Of a DNA stretch of 64,000 nucleotides, positions 39,061 to 48,346 are shown piece after piece. The notes under the pieces are model-generated. The model was not told the DNA's origin. It saw only the letters and a list, made by a program, of their open reading frames with translations, and did not search any database. The position numbers were made by a program, and so were the translations under genes. This DNA is from an uncultured Clostridia bacterium (GTDB lineage Bacteria; Bacillota; Clostridia; UBA1381), in NCBI GenBank assembly GCA_910585485.1, contig CAJUEZ010000006.1:5350-69349 (forward strand), in the 5' to 3' direction. Positions within the stretch are counted from its first letter, which is position 1. Each line of letters opens with the position of its first letter.

Positions 39061-41166
39061 ATGGATTTTTATAGTAAAAGTGAAAATTTTATAAATAGAG
39101 AACTTTCATGGCTAGATTTTAATCTGAGAGTTTTACATGAGGCAAAAGATGATGAAAATCCTTTATTTGAGCGTTTAAAATTTGTTTCAATAACAAGTTC
39201 TAATCTTGACGAATTTTTTATGGTTAGAGTAGCTTCTCTTAAAAATATGGAGATTTCAGATTATACTAAAAAAGATGCCTCCGGACTTACCCCCTCAAAA
39301 CAGCTTGAAAAGATTTCTTTAAAAACTCATAAGATGGTTGAAGAACAGTACATCATATATTCATCTCTTTTATCAGAAATGGAAAAAGAAAAGATATATA
39401 TTGTTGATAGAAATTCGCTTTCTCAAAAACAAAAAACATATATAGAAAAATATTTCAGAGATGAAATTTATCCTGTTCTTACTCCTATGGCGGTTGACTC
39501 ATCAAGACCTTTTCCTCTTATTCATAATAAAGAACTTAATATATGTGCTCTTATAAAAAAAGAAAAAAAGGAACAAGCTTTTGCAACTGTTAAAATACCT
39601 TCTGTTTTTAAAAGAATAATAAAACTTCCGTCTGAAGACGGAAAAAATGAATTTATACTTCTTGAAGAAATAGTGCAGGAATTTTTAAATATGCTTTTTC
39701 TTGGATATGATGTTTTATGCTCTTATCCGTACAGAGTTATGAGAGATGCTGATATTCCTATTGACGAGGATGACAGCGAGGATTTGTTACTTGAAATTGA
39801 AAAGAGTCTTAAAGAAAGAGAAAGAAGCGGAGTTATAAGACTTGAAGTAAAGGATGACATAAAAAGCGAAGTCCTTTCAATATTAAAGAAGGAACTTAAA
39901 GTTAAAAATGATGATATTTATAAAATAAAAGGTCCTATAGATTTTACTTTTTTAAATACTCTTTATAGTGAAGATGGATTTTCAAAATATAAATATAATC
40001 CTTTTAAATCACAAGTAAGACCTGAACTGCAAGGAACTGATATATTTGAAAAAATACGAGAGGGAGATATTTTACTTCACCACCCGTATGACAGTTTTTC
40101 AACGATAGTTGATTTGATAAAAAGAGCGGCAGTTGATGAAAATGTTCTTGCGATAAAACAAACTCTTTATAGAGTAAGCGGAAATTCTCCTATTATAGAA
40201 GCTCTCGCGAGAGCGGCTGAAAATGGAAAACAAGTTAGTGTTCTTGTAGAACTTAAAGCACGGTTTGACGAGGAGAATAATATAATATGGGCAAGAAAAC
40301 TTGAAAAAGCGGGATGTCATGTTATATACGGACTTCTCGGACTTAAAACTCATTCAAAAATAACTGAAATAATACGTCGTGAAAAAGACGGAATAAGAAG
40401 ATATGTTCATCTCGGAACAGGAAATTATAATGATATAACCGCTAATTTTTATACCGATATGGGACTTTTGACATGTTCAAAAAAAATAGGAGATGACGCG
40501 GGGGCTTTCTTTAATATGATTTCGGGATTTTCTGAGCCTTCACATTGGAATAAACTTATTCTCGCTCCTATATGGCTTAGAAAAAAGACAGAAGAAATGA
40601 TAAAACGTGAAATTAATAATGCAAAAGAAGGAAAAAAAGCGAAAATAATTGCAAAAGTAAATTCACTTGTAGACCCTAAAATTATTGCTCTTTTGTATGA
40701 GGCAAGTCAAAGCGGAGTTAAGATAGATTTGATTGTTAGAGGAATATGCGCTCTTCGCGCCGGAGTTAAGGGAATTTCGGAAAATATAAGTGTTCGGTCT
40801 ATAATAGGACGATTTCTTGAACATACAAGAATTTATTATTTTTATAATAATGGAAAAGAGGAAGTATTTTGTTCCAGCGCTGACTGGATGCAAAGAAATA
40901 TGAATAGAAGAGTTGAAATTATGTTTCCGATAGATGATGAAAATCTAAAAAAGGAAGTTATGAACGTAATTAAAGTTCAGCTTAATGATAATGTACGCGC
41001 GCATATTCAGCATGACGGTGTATATAAAAAGAAAAAAGTTATAGGAAAGAAAATTGACTGTCAGGAATATTTTATGAATGAGGCAATTAAAAAATCAAAA
41101 ATAAAAGAAGATAAAAAAGAAGAGATAATATTTATTTCTAAGACAAAACCGGAGGATAAGAAGTGA
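39061..41166 (+). CDS. ppk1: Polyphosphate kinase 1
   Basis: Makes long-chain polyphosphate from ATP, reversibly. The 701-residue protein has the N-terminal NRELSWLDFNLRVLHEA motif, a central domain with HHPYDSFSTIVDLI, and two phospholipase-D-like C-terminal domains; the phosphorylated His is in GLKTHSKITEI and the second motif is VHLGTGNYND. Length is normal. AAGGAG lies 10 bases before the ATG. It overlaps the next gene by 4 bases. It separates dnaA from the upstream DnaA-box array. Confidence 0.96.
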   Translation: MDFYSKSENFINRELSWLDFNLRVLHEAKDDENPLFERLKFVSITSSNLDEFFMVRVASLKNMEISDYTKKDASGLTPSKQLEKISLKTHKMVEEQYIIYSSLLSEMEKEKIYIVDRNSLSQKQKTYIEKYFRDEIYPVLTPMAVDSSRPFPLIHNKELNICALIKKEKKEQAFATVKIPSVFKRIIKLPSEDGKNEFILLEEIVQEFLNMLFLGYDVLCSYPYRVMRDADIPIDEDDSEDLLLEIEKSLKERERSGVIRLEVKDDIKSEVLSILKKELKVKNDDIYKIKGPIDFTFLNTLYSEDGFSKYKYNPFKSQVRPELQGTDIFEKIREGDILLHHPYDSFSTIVDLIKRAAVDENVLAIKQTLYRVSGNSPIIEALARAAENGKQVSVLVELKARFDEENNIIWARKLEKAGCHVIYGLLGLKTHSKITEIIRREKDGIRRYVHLGTGNYNDITANFYTDMGLLTCSKKIGDDAGAFFNMISGFSEPSHWNKLILAPIWLRKKTEEMIKREINNAKEGKKAKIIAKVNSLVDPKIIALLYEASQSGVKIDLIVRGICALRAGVKGISENISVRSIIGRFLEHTRIYYFYNNGKEEVFCSSADWMQRNMNRRVEIMFPIDDENLKKEVMNVIKVQLNDNVRAHIQHDGVYKKKKVIGKKIDCQEYFMNEAIKKSKIKEDKKEEIIFISKTKPEDKK

Positions 41167-41879
41167 AAAATGTATTAATAACAGGCGCGAGCCGAGGAAT
41201 AGGAAAAGCTTGTGTTTATGAGTTTTCAAAACAGGGATACAGAGTATTTTTAAATTATAATAAAAGCAAAAATGAGGCGGAAAAAATAAAAGAAGAGACA
41301 GGCGCTGTTATAATAAATGCTGATATTTCAAAAAAAGATGAAGTAAAAAAAATGGCAGATTATATTCATGAGAATTACGGAAAAATAGATATTATTATAA
41401 ATAATGCGGGAATATCACAAATAAAAATTTTCACTGATATTACCGAGGAAGATTGGGATAATATATTTAATGTTAATATAAAAGGAATGTATCTTGTAAC
41501 AAAAGAATTTGTAAATGATATGATTTCAAAAAAGAGCGGAAAAATTATAAATATTTCATCTATGTGGGGAATAACAGGCGGAAGCTGCGAAGTACATTAC
41601 AGCGCGTCAAAGGCGGCGGTTATAGGTTTTACAAAAGCTCTCGCAAAAGAACTTGGACCTTCAAATATATGTGTAAATTGTGTGGCTCCAGGAGTTATTG
41701 ATACTGAAATGAATAAGAATTTAAATGAATATTATTTAAAAGAATTATGTGAAGAAACTCCCCTTGGAAGATTGGGAAAACCTGATGAGGTTGCAAAAAC
41801 AATTTTGTTTTTAGCAAGCAATGATTCTGATTTTATAACAGGTCAGATTTTAAATGTTGATGGAGGAATGGTTATATAA
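41163..41879 (+). CDS. FabG-like short-chain dehydrogenase/reductase
   Basis: A 238-residue classical SDR: NAD(P) motif TGASRGIGKA at the N-terminus, NNAG, catalytic Ser (INISSMWG), YxxxK as YSASKAA, and the C-terminal GQILNVDGGMVI typical of 3-oxoacyl-ACP reductases. It begins with GTG in a GTGA overlap with ppk1. The context (polyphosphate kinase, no fatty-acid genes) leaves the substrate open, so FabG is only the nearest label. Confidence 0.85.
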   Translation: MKNVLITGASRGIGKACVYEFSKQGYRVFLNYNKSKNEAEKIKEETGAVIINADISKKDEVKKMADYIHENYGKIDIIINNAGISQIKIFTDITEEDWDNIFNVNIKGMYLVTKEFVNDMISKKSGKIINISSMWGITGGSCEVHYSASKAAVIGFTKALAKELGPSNICVNCVAPGVIDTEMNKNLNEYYLKELCEETPLGRLGKPDEVAKTILFLASNDSDFITGQILNVDGGMVI

Positions 41880-41914
41880 GATATATATTTTTTAAAATTC
41901 CAAAAAATGATTAA

Positions 41915-41943
41915 CAAAAAAATGCCCAAAGGGCATTTTTTTA
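41915..41943. terminator. Bidirectional terminator for the SDR gene and rnpB
   Basis: AAAAAATGCCC-AAA-GGGCATTTTTT between converging transcripts; it lies directly at the 3' end of rnpB. Confidence 0.92.
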
Positions 41944-41945
41944 TA

Positions 41946-42268
41946 TGAGCAAATCTGTAAGCCGGGTTCTGTATTAGACGATTATCTATCTCGACGCACA
42001 GTTACCAATGCGCTCCAGCCTTTAAAGGGAACATGCCGAGCAAGCTTAACGTTCCCAAAGTTGCTTCGGGTGGGGTTTACACACTCCCATAGTTACCTAT
42101 GGGCGTTGTGCGCTCTTACCGCACATTTCCACAATCACCCTGAAAAGGGTATTTTTTTTCTGTTGCACTCTCCCTAAAGTCGCCTTCGCCGGCCGTTAGC
42201 CGGCACCCTGCTCTATGAAGCCCGGACTTTCCTCACCTTAAATAAGGCGCAATCGTCTGACTTACTCA
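41946..42268 (-). ncRNA. rnpB: RNase P RNA (type A)
   Basis: On the minus strand the 323-base RNA shows conserved core segments: GAGGAAAGTCCGGGC near the 5' end, AGGGTGCCGGCTAACGGCC-type P3/P7 stems, GGGAGAGTGCAACAGAAA, and the 3' core ACAGAACCCGGCTTA. The ends pair as P1 (TGAGTAA with TTGCTCA). The layout is that of ancestral type A, as in most Clostridia, not the Bacillus type B. It processes tRNA 5' ends with RnpA, whose gene is not in the window. Confidence 0.97.
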
Positions 42269-42274
42269 TAGATA

Positions 42275-42303
42275 ATTATATAATATAATTATTTTTAAGT
42301 CAA
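42275..42303 (-). promoter_or_regulatory. Promoter of rnpB
   Basis: TTGACT (42298-42303) and TATAAT (42275-42280), 17-base spacing on the minus strand; the start point would be about 42268, matching the RNA's 5' end. The -35 overlaps the nif3 stop codon. Confidence 0.8.
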
Positions 42304-43073
42304 ATAAATTTAAAAATATCCTTATTTTCTGATTTTATAATTTCAACATCGGTATTTTTCAGAACATTTTCAAAAATATTTATAACGCATATTTCAGTCG
42401 GATAATGTCCCGCGTCGATAACACAAATTCCAAGTTCCGTCATATCAATCATATTGTGATATTTCATATCGCCTGTTATAATAACGTCGGCACCTTTTTC
42501 TTTAGCTGTGGGAATGATTTCACTACAGCTACCGGAAGCTACAGCGACAGTTTTTATAATTTTATCAAAATCTCCGGCAGCGCGTACATGAGTATTTAAA
42601 GTTTTACTGCAAATATCCGCAAACTCACCAAATGTAACGCTTTTATCTAATTTACCGAATCTTCCCAGCCCCGCTGTTTTATCGTCTGTATGTTGTTCAA
42701 GTATTTTAACATCTAAAAGTGAAAACAGTTTTGAGAGATAATCATTAATTCCTCCTTTGACCGTGTCCATATTTGTATGTGCCGCAAAAAGAGGAATATC
42801 ATTTTCTATAAGAAGTTTTAGCATTTGTCCTTCAGCGGTTGAATAATCTATTCTTCTTATTCCGTTGAGCAGTATAGGATGATGTGAAATTATCATGTCT
42901 GCGCCTTTTTCCACAGCTTCTTTTACTGTGGTTATATTTGAATCAAGCGTAATAAATACTTTCTTTACTTCTTTATTTTTATCTCCGCACAGTAAACCGA
43001 CATTATCCCATGAATAAGCTAAATTTTTTGGACATACTTTTTCTATTAGTTCAATAATTTTCTCAGCCTTCAT
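42300..43073 (-). CDS. Nif3-like dinuclear metal centre protein
   Basis: A 257-residue member of the widespread Nif3/YqfO/GTP cyclohydrolase I type 2-like family, of uncertain function. Metal-binding motifs are SHHPILLNGIRRI, AAHTNMDT and the C-terminal DAGHYPTE. The ATG at 43073 lies 10 bases after AAGGAG; a TTG at 43082 would be too close. It overlaps the end of trmK, as often seen in Firmicutes, where the two genes sit together near rpoD. Confidence 0.9.
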   Translation of the reverse strand: MKAEKIIELIEKVCPKNLAYSWDNVGLLCGDKNKEVKKVFITLDSNITTVKEAVEKGADMIISHHPILLNGIRRIDYSTAEGQMLKLLIENDIPLFAAHTNMDTVKGGINDYLSKLFSLLDVKILEQHTDDKTAGLGRFGKLDKSVTFGEFADICSKTLNTHVRAAGDFDKIIKTVAVASGSCSEIIPTAKEKGADVIITGDMKYHNMIDMTELGICVIDAGHYPTEICVINIFENVLKNTDVEIIKSENKDIFKFI

Positions 43074-43731
43074 ATTTTTCAAGCTCCTTTAACCAATATT
43101 TATATAAATTAAGTTTTTTTTCATCAACATCATTTGAATTTTTAAGACCTTTTATTACTTTTGAAAATTCACGATGTTTTTTGTCATAAAGATTTTTAAA
43201 ATATTTATGACCTATAAGATATTTAGGAATATGATACTCAATATCATTTTGAAATTTTTCTTGATTTCCGCTTTGAACATTCATTACATTGTAAACTTTA
43301 AAACCTTCAACTGCAATATCTTCATTTACAATTTTAAAATTATTTTCAATAAGATATTTTCTAAGTTCATATTGCGCGTTCATTGGTTGAATAACAAGAG
43401 AACATTTTTTTGCAATTTCTTTATCTGTGTTTATAATTTCACTTATAAGCTGACCGCCCATTCCGGCAATTATAATTGTATCAATCTCTCCCACTTTTAA
43501 AACAGAAAGTCCGCCGCCGAGTCTTGTTTCAATTTTATCAGTAAGATTGTGTTTTTCAACATTAGATTTAGCAATATCTATCGGACCTTTTTTTATATCG
43601 CTTGCAATGACATGTTCGGCAAGATTATTTTCAATTAAATATATAGGAATGTATGCGTGGTCTGTTCCTATATCTGCGACTATTTTTCCATTTGTATGTT
43701 CCGCTATACATTTTAAACGTGGTGTAATCAC
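43063..43731 (-). CDS. trmK: tRNA (adenine-22-N1)-methyltransferase
   Basis: TrmK methylates A22 in the D loop of several tRNAs. The 222-residue protein starts with GTG after GGAGGAAAATAA and has the SAM motif VADIGTDHAYIPIYL and the catalytic IIAGMGG, both typical of TrmK/YqfN, plus a C-terminal coiled-coil. It lies next to nif3, its common partner. The start is at the edge of the DnaA-box array. Confidence 0.93.
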   Translation of the reverse strand: MITPRLKCIAEHTNGKIVADIGTDHAYIPIYLIENNLAEHVIASDIKKGPIDIAKSNVEKHNLTDKIETRLGGGLSVLKVGEIDTIIIAGMGGQLISEIINTDKEIAKKCSLVIQPMNAQYELRKYLIENNFKIVNEDIAVEGFKVYNVMNVQSGNQEKFQNDIEYHIPKYLIGHKYFKNLYDKKHREFSKVIKGLKNSNDVDEKKLNLYKYWLKELEKYEG

Positions 43732-43780
43732 TTATTTTCCTCCGAAATAAAAAAATTAGTTTTCCCGTTTATTTATTAAA

Positions 43781-44192
43781 TTATGCACACGGTGTGTATA
43801 ACTTAATTAGTTTAAAAAATCTCCAAAAAATTCTTAAAACTTTAAATTTATTTTTTTAAAAATCATTTATCCACATTTTTTTCACAAGAAATATGTTTTA
43901 ATTGGTAAAATGATGTAATTAAAATATGTAAACCTTTAAAAACCGCATATCTATGCTATTTTTTAAAATATAAATATTATGAAAAAAGTGTGGATAACTA
44001 TGTGGATAACGTGGATAACTGTCTTAAAAATAACTATTTTAAGTCATTTTTGCGTGGATAATAGGTAAAAATAGGGTGTTGATAAACTATTTTTAACCAT
44101 AATTTAGTTTACATAAAACAGTAACAATATGTTGTGTAAAGTTTTTTTTCAAACACAAAATATCCGTTTAAAAAATGAAAAAGTTATCCGCA
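43781..44192. other. DnaA-box array, probable oriC component
   Basis: Nine DnaA-box-like 9-mers lie in about 410 bases: forward TTATGCACA 43781-43789, TTATCCACA 43867-43875 and TTATCCGCA 44184-44192; reverse TGTGTATAA 43793-43801, TGTGGATAA 43989-43997 and 44001-44009, CGTGGATAA 44010-44018 and 44053-44061, and TGTTGATAA 44077-44085. Five match the TTATnCACA consensus exactly. The first pair is an inverted repeat and the middle three are nearly back to back. The whole of 43732-44233 is AT-rich and has no gene. serS-parB-parA with parS sites lie on one side, trmK on the other. Confidence 0.8.
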
Positions 44193-44233
44193 CAGAAAAG
44201 CGGACAAAATATTGCCCGCATTTTTTTGTTATA

Positions 44234-45505
44234 TCATTTTGTTATTTTGTCTTTACCCATGTAAGGAATAAGTGCTTCGGGAATTGTTACTGAACCATCC
44301 TCATTTTGATAGTTTTCTAATATAGCAGCGACAGTTCTTCCTACTGCGAGACCCGAACCGTTAAGAGTATGAACAAACTGAGCCTTATCCTTTGGATTAT
44401 CCTTATATTTTATGTTGGCTCGTCTTGCCTGATAATCCTCAAAGTTTGAACATGATGAAATCTCTACATATCTTCCATAGCTTGGCATCCATACTTCAAT
44501 GTCATATGTTTTTGCGGAAGAGAATCCAAGATCTCCTGTTGAAAGACATACAACTCTGTATGGAATATTTAAAATCTGCAAAAGTTTTTCAGCGTCATTT
44601 GTAAGTTTTTCAAGTTCTTCATAACTGTTTTCAGGCTTAACAAATTTAACAAGTTCAACCTTGTTAAACTGATGCTGTCTTATAAGTCCGCGAGTGTCAC
44701 GTCCGGCACTTCCCGCCTCTGCTCTGAAACATGCCGAATAAGCGCAGTATTTTATAGGAAGCTGTGTTCCATCAAGAATTTCATCTCTGTGAAGATTTGT
44801 TACAGGAACTTCAGCCGTAGGTATCATAAAGAAACCATTATTAACTAATTTGAACGCGTCCTCCTCAAATTTCGGAAGTTGACCTGTTCCTGTCATTGAG
44901 GCTCTGTTTACCATATACGGAGGAAGAATTTCTGTATAGCCTGATTCTTCTGTATGAGTGTTAAGGAAAAAATGAATAACCGCTCTTTCAAGTCTTGCTC
45001 CAAGACCTTTATAAACCGTAAAACGTGTTCCGGCAATTTTAGTGCCGCGTTCAAAATCAAGAATATCAAGGTCTGTTCCAATGTCCCAATGAGCCTTTGG
45101 CTCAAAATTAAATTTTCTCGGCTCAATGAATTTTCTTATCTCAATATTTTCACTGTCGTCCGCGCCAATAGGAACTTCACTGTTTGGAATATTAGGTATT
45201 TTAAGCATGAAATCACGAAGCTGCTCGTCAATTTCACGAACTTTTTCATCGTCAGTTTTAATTTCATTGCTGAGTTTTTTCATTTCAGCGAAAATTTGGT
45301 CTGTATTTTCCCCCGCTTTTTTCATTTGAGGAATTTGCTTACTTATTTCATTTTGCTTAGCTTTTTTTTGTTCAACGTCTGTTAAAATAGCGCGTCTTTG
45401 TTTATCAAGTTCTATTGCCGGTTCAATGTCAAGAGTATTATTTCTCTTTTTAAGGGCTTCTTTTATTTTTTCCGGTTCTTGTCTTAAAATTTTAATGTCT
45501 AACAT
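44234..45505 (-). CDS. serS: Seryl-tRNA synthetase
   Basis: Charges tRNA-Ser. The 423-residue class II synthetase has an N-terminal coiled-coil arm (residues about 30-105), motif 1 region, motif 2 with [21 protein letters not shown] and motif 3 [19 protein letters not shown]. Last gene of the parA-parB-DUF4446-coiled-coil-serS run; only 16 bases precede it, so it has no T-box leader. It ends at the DnaA-box array. Confidence 0.98.
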   Translation of the reverse strand: MLDIKILRQEPEKIKEALKKRNNTLDIEPAIELDKQRRAILTDVEQKKAKQNEISKQIPQMKKAGENTDQIFAEMKKLSNEIKTDDEKVREIDEQLRDFMLKIPNIPNSEVPIGADDSENIEIRKFIEPRKFNFEPKAHWDIGTDLDILDFERGTKIAGTRFTVYKGLGARLERAVIHFFLNTHTEESGYTEILPPYMVNRASMTGTGQLPKFEEDAFKLVNNGFFMIPTAEVPVTNLHRDEILDGTQLPIKYCAYSACFRAEAGSAGRDTRGLIRQHQFNKVELVKFVKPENSYEELEKLTNDAEKLLQILNIPYRVVCLSTGDLGFSSAKTYDIEVWMPSYGRYVEISSCSNFEDYQARRANIKYKDNPKDKAQFVHTLNGSGLAVGRTVAAILENYQNEDGSVTIPEALIPYMGKDKITK

Positions 45506-45521
45506 TTTAATTAAATCCTTT

Positions 45522-45953
45522 CTATTGTAAATTCTTTTTTATATTGTCGTATAAAGTTTTTTGGTCATCGGTTAAGTTGTCATAATTGATTTGATGCAAA
45601 ATTTCGAGAACTTTTGATTTTTCACCGAGAGAATAATATCCGTTTGCGCTCAAAAGCAAATCAGAAACAGTTATTTTTTCAGTAAGAGTTTCGTTTTCTG
45701 ATTTTAAAGCTTCATTTTCCTTTGTTATTTTTTTGTTTTCTTCAATGAGTGTTTTGTTTTCTTCACTGAGAATCGCGGCTCGCTCAGTAATACCGTTTGA
45801 TTGTTGTGTTTGTTCACTGTTTTCCTCAATCTTTGGCTGATTTTTCTGCATATTGGTTTGTCCGAAGAATGAAAGAATTATTAGAATAACCGCTACAAAA
45901 AATATCAGAGCCGTATATATAAACAGTGATTTATTATCATTTTTATTAGCCAT
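45522..45953 (-). CDS. Membrane-anchored coiled-coil protein, unknown
   Basis: A 143-residue protein with one N-terminal transmembrane helix (about residues 10-30, [19 protein letters not shown]), a Gln/Asn-rich linker, then a heptad coiled coil (residues about 60-92, [20 protein letters not shown]) and a short C-terminal helical tail. Not recognised as a named family. It overlaps the DUF4446 gene by 8 bases in the parAB-serS run, so a role near chromosome segregation or the envelope is possible but unsupported. Confidence 0.65.
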   Translation of the reverse strand: MANKNDNKSLFIYTALIFFVAVILIILSFFGQTNMQKNQPKIEENSEQTQQSNGITERAAILSEENKTLIEENKKITKENEALKSENETLTEKITVSDLLLSANGYYSLGEKSKVLEILHQINYDNLTDDQKTLYDNIKKNLQ

Positions 45954-46452
45954 TATTATCTATCCTCTTAAGTTTACTTTTTGCCTCATTTAATGCTGCT
46001 TTTTCTTCTTCAAGCAATTTTATAGGTGTTTCGCCTCCGATAATTTCACGCACATATGTATTGCATGAATTATGTCCGTAGAGAGAGGTGATTATTATTC
46101 CGTCATTATTGTTATTAAGAAGAGCGAGCGAAAAACTAAGTTTACCTTTTACGTCGTCAAACGCGTCAAAATTTATAATTCCTATTTTTTTAAGTGAAAT
46201 GTTTGAATCATTTTCACAATTCGAAAGTCTTGACATAAGTACTGCGTCAGAAGCACTATTTACAGTTTTTGACAAATCATCTACTTTATCATAATAGTCT
46301 TTAAGAGCACTGATTATATCGCCTTCATCGGAATAATCCATAATAGTATTAATTTTTGATGAATTAACCGCGTTTAAAATAAAGCAAATAATTATTAAAA
46401 TCATCATTATAGCGAGAGCTATAAAAAGCAGAGTGTTATTATCAAGTGTCAT
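45946..46452 (-). CDS. DUF4446-family membrane protein
   Basis: A 168-residue protein with an N-terminal transmembrane helix (FIALAIMMILIIICFIL), a helical linker and the conserved DUF4446 C-terminal part (IGIINFDAFDDVKGKLSFSLALLNNNNDGIIIT...RLYGHNS-like, here SLYGHNSCNTYVREI). The family is found beside parB in many Clostridia and has no assigned function. It is 38 bases after parB. Confidence 0.85.
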   Translation of the reverse strand: MTLDNNTLLFIALAIMMILIIICFILNAVNSSKINTIMDYSDEGDIISALKDYYDKVDDLSKTVNSASDAVLMSRLSNCENDSNISLKKIGIINFDAFDDVKGKLSFSLALLNNNNDGIIITSLYGHNSCNTYVREIIGGETPIKLLEEEKAALNEAKSKLKRIDNNG

Positions 46453-46490
46453 TTGTCATTCTCCTTTCGGCAAAATTCTTTGCCATGTAA

Positions 46491-47372
46491 TCAATTTTCC
46501 AATTTGAAAAATTCCAAAATACGTTCTAAATCATCATTCCCGTAATACTCAATTTCTATTTTGCCTTTTTTGGGGGTATGATTTATTTTTACTTTTGTTC
46601 CCATAGAAGAAGAAATTTTATTTTGAATCTTTTCAATTTCAATATCATAGGCTGTTTTTTCTTTTTGCTTTTTAGGAGGCTGTTTTTTTTGAAGTTGCTT
46701 TGCAAGCGCTTCTGCCTGCCGTACATTAAGATTATCCTCAATTATTCTTTTTGCGAGAGCAATTCTGATTTCCCTGTCTTCGATTGAAAGAACTGCCCTT
46801 GCATGACCGCTTGAAAGAGTTCCGGCAATCAACATTTTTTGAATATCATTTTCAAGAGAAAGCAGTCTTAATGAGTTAGCGATAGCACTTCGGCTTTTTC
46901 CGACTCTTTGGCTTATCATTTCCTGTGTAAGATTAAACTCCTCCATAAGAAGATTATATCCGATAGCCTCTTCAATAGGATTAAGGTTTTCGCGTTGAAG
47001 ATTTTCAATAAGAGCAATTTCCGCGACTTCTTCTTCGTTATATTTTCTTATAACCGTGGGAATCTCTGATAATTTTGCTTTTTTTGCCGCGCGCCATCTT
47101 CTTTCGCCCGCGACTATTTTATACATTCCGTTTTCGGAAGGAGTTATTATTATAGGCTGTATTAATCCGTGTTCTTTTATTGAAGCGGAAAGAGCCCTGA
47201 TTTTTTCCTCATCAAAATGGCGTCTTGGTTGTTTTTTATTTGGTTCTATAAGAGATATTTTAATATTTTTAATGTCTCCGTCAGACGACTGTTTGGTTTC
47301 GGAAGTTACTTCTTTAATATCCTGGTCGCTGAAAAGAGAACCCAAACCTTTGCCAAGTCCTTTCTTTGGCAT
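46491..47372 (-). CDS. parB: Chromosome-partitioning protein ParB (Spo0J)
   Basis: ParB binds parS, spreads along DNA as a CTP-dependent clamp and loads SMC. The 293-residue protein has the CTP-binding ParB/Srx domain with GERRWRAAKKA (residues about 85-95) and ENLQRENLNPIEEA, a helix-turn-helix (TQEMISQRVGKSRSAIANSLRLL) that reads parS, and a C-terminal dimerisation domain. It follows parA by 22 bases. Three parS sites lie within 3 kb. Confidence 0.97.
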   Translation of the reverse strand: MPKKGLGKGLGSLFSDQDIKEVTSETKQSSDGDIKNIKISLIEPNKKQPRRHFDEEKIRALSASIKEHGLIQPIIITPSENGMYKIVAGERRWRAAKKAKLSEIPTVIRKYNEEEVAEIALIENLQRENLNPIEEAIGYNLLMEEFNLTQEMISQRVGKSRSAIANSLRLLSLENDIQKMLIAGTLSSGHARAVLSIEDREIRIALAKRIIEDNLNVRQAEALAKQLQKKQPPKKQKEKTAYDIEIEKIQNKISSSMGTKVKINHTPKKGKIEIEYYGNDDLERILEFFKLEN

Positions 47373-47394
47373 ATATACTCACCTCTATTATTAA

Positions 47395-48159
47395 TTATTG
47401 ATTATTTCGTATGACTTCTTTAGCAAGCGCCATGTATGCGTCCGCGCCTTTTGAGGTTCTGTCATAATTGATTATAGGCTCGCCGAAAGACGGAGATTCA
47501 CTCAACCTGACATTTCTTGGAATTATTGTTTTATAAACCTTGTCGGGAAAATATTTTTTTACCTCGTCAAGAACCTGTATCGAAAGGTTGGTTCGTCCAT
47601 CATACATAGTTCCGAGAACACCTTCAATTTCAATATTGGGATTCAGCTTTTTTTTAATAGTTTTTACCGTTGTTATAAGCTGACTAAGTCCTTCAAGAGC
47701 ATAGTATTCACATTGAATAGGAATCAATATTGAATCTGCTGCAGTCATAATATTGATTGTTATCATTCCAAGCGCCGGAGGCGAGTCGATTATAATAAAA
47801 TCAAATTCATTTTTTATTGTTTCTATAGCTTTTTTTAGAAAAAATTCTCGGTTATCTTCATACGCAAGTTCTATTTCAGCGGCACTGAGGTCTGAAGATG
47901 ACGGAATTAAATATAAATTATTATACTTTGTTTTTATAATTGACTGATGTGTTTTAGAACTATCAACAAGACAGTCATAAACAGACAATGAAAAATCGTC
48001 TTTTTCAACACCAAGACCACTCGTTGAGTTCCCCTGTGGGTCACAGTCAATAAGAAGAGTTTTTTTATTTTCATATGCGAGACATGATGAAAGATTTACG
48101 GAGGTTGTTGTTTTTCCAACTCCACCCTTCTGATTTGTTATTGCGATTATTTTTGTCAT
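47395..48159 (-). CDS. parA: Chromosome-partitioning ATPase ParA (Soj)
   Basis: ParA/Soj is a deviant Walker ATPase that binds DNA and drives origin segregation; in Bacillus it also controls DnaA. The 254-residue protein begins with NQKGGVGKTTTSVNLS (deviant Walker A, residues about 8-23), has IIDSPPALG and the Walker A' and C-terminal motifs of the family. First gene of the parA-parB-DUF4446 run, with its promoter touching a parS site. Confidence 0.97.
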   Translation of the reverse strand: MTKIIAITNQKGGVGKTTTSVNLSSCLAYENKKTLLIDCDPQGNSTSGLGVEKDDFSLSVYDCLVDSSKTHQSIIKTKYNNLYLIPSSSDLSAAEIELAYEDNREFFLKKAIETIKNEFDFIIIDSPPALGMITINIMTAADSILIPIQCEYYALEGLSQLITTVKTIKKKLNPNIEIEGVLGTMYDGRTNLSIQVLDEVKKYFPDKVYKTIIPRNVRLSESPSFGEPIINYDRTSKGADAYMALAKEVIRNNQ

Positions 48160-48192
48160 GATAGTCTCCGTTTAAAATTATTTACTTATATA

Positions 48193-48220
48193 ATTATACC
48201 ATAAAACTTTTATTTGTAAA
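48193..48220 (-). promoter_or_regulatory. Promoter of parA
   Basis: TTTACA (48215-48220) and TATAAT (48193-48198) on the minus strand, 16-base spacing. The -35 directly abuts the parS site at 48221. Confidence 0.65.
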
Positions 48221-48236
48221 TGTTTCACATGAAACA
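48221..48236. promoter_or_regulatory. parS site 1 (one mismatch)
   Basis: TGTTTCACATGAAACA matches the palindromic ParB site TGTTTCACGTGAAACA with one changed base in the centre. Confidence 0.9.
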
Positions 48237-48271
48237 TTTTGAAAATTTAATAATAATGTAATCTTTCTAAT

Positions 48272-48287
48272 TGTTTCACGTGAAACA
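48272..48287. promoter_or_regulatory. parS site 2 (perfect)
   Basis: TGTTTCACGTGAAACA, exact match to the consensus ParB-binding palindrome, 35 bases from site 1, in the divergent parA-gerKA region. Confidence 0.97.
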
Positions 48288-48346
48288 TATGTATAATTTT
48301 GAAATTTATTATAATAATAGATATAACTAAAAAATTGGAGGCGGCT

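Noticed and set aside
45506..45521. T-box leader before serS
   Set aside because: Only 16 bases separate serS from the upstream gene, and no T-box sequence is present.
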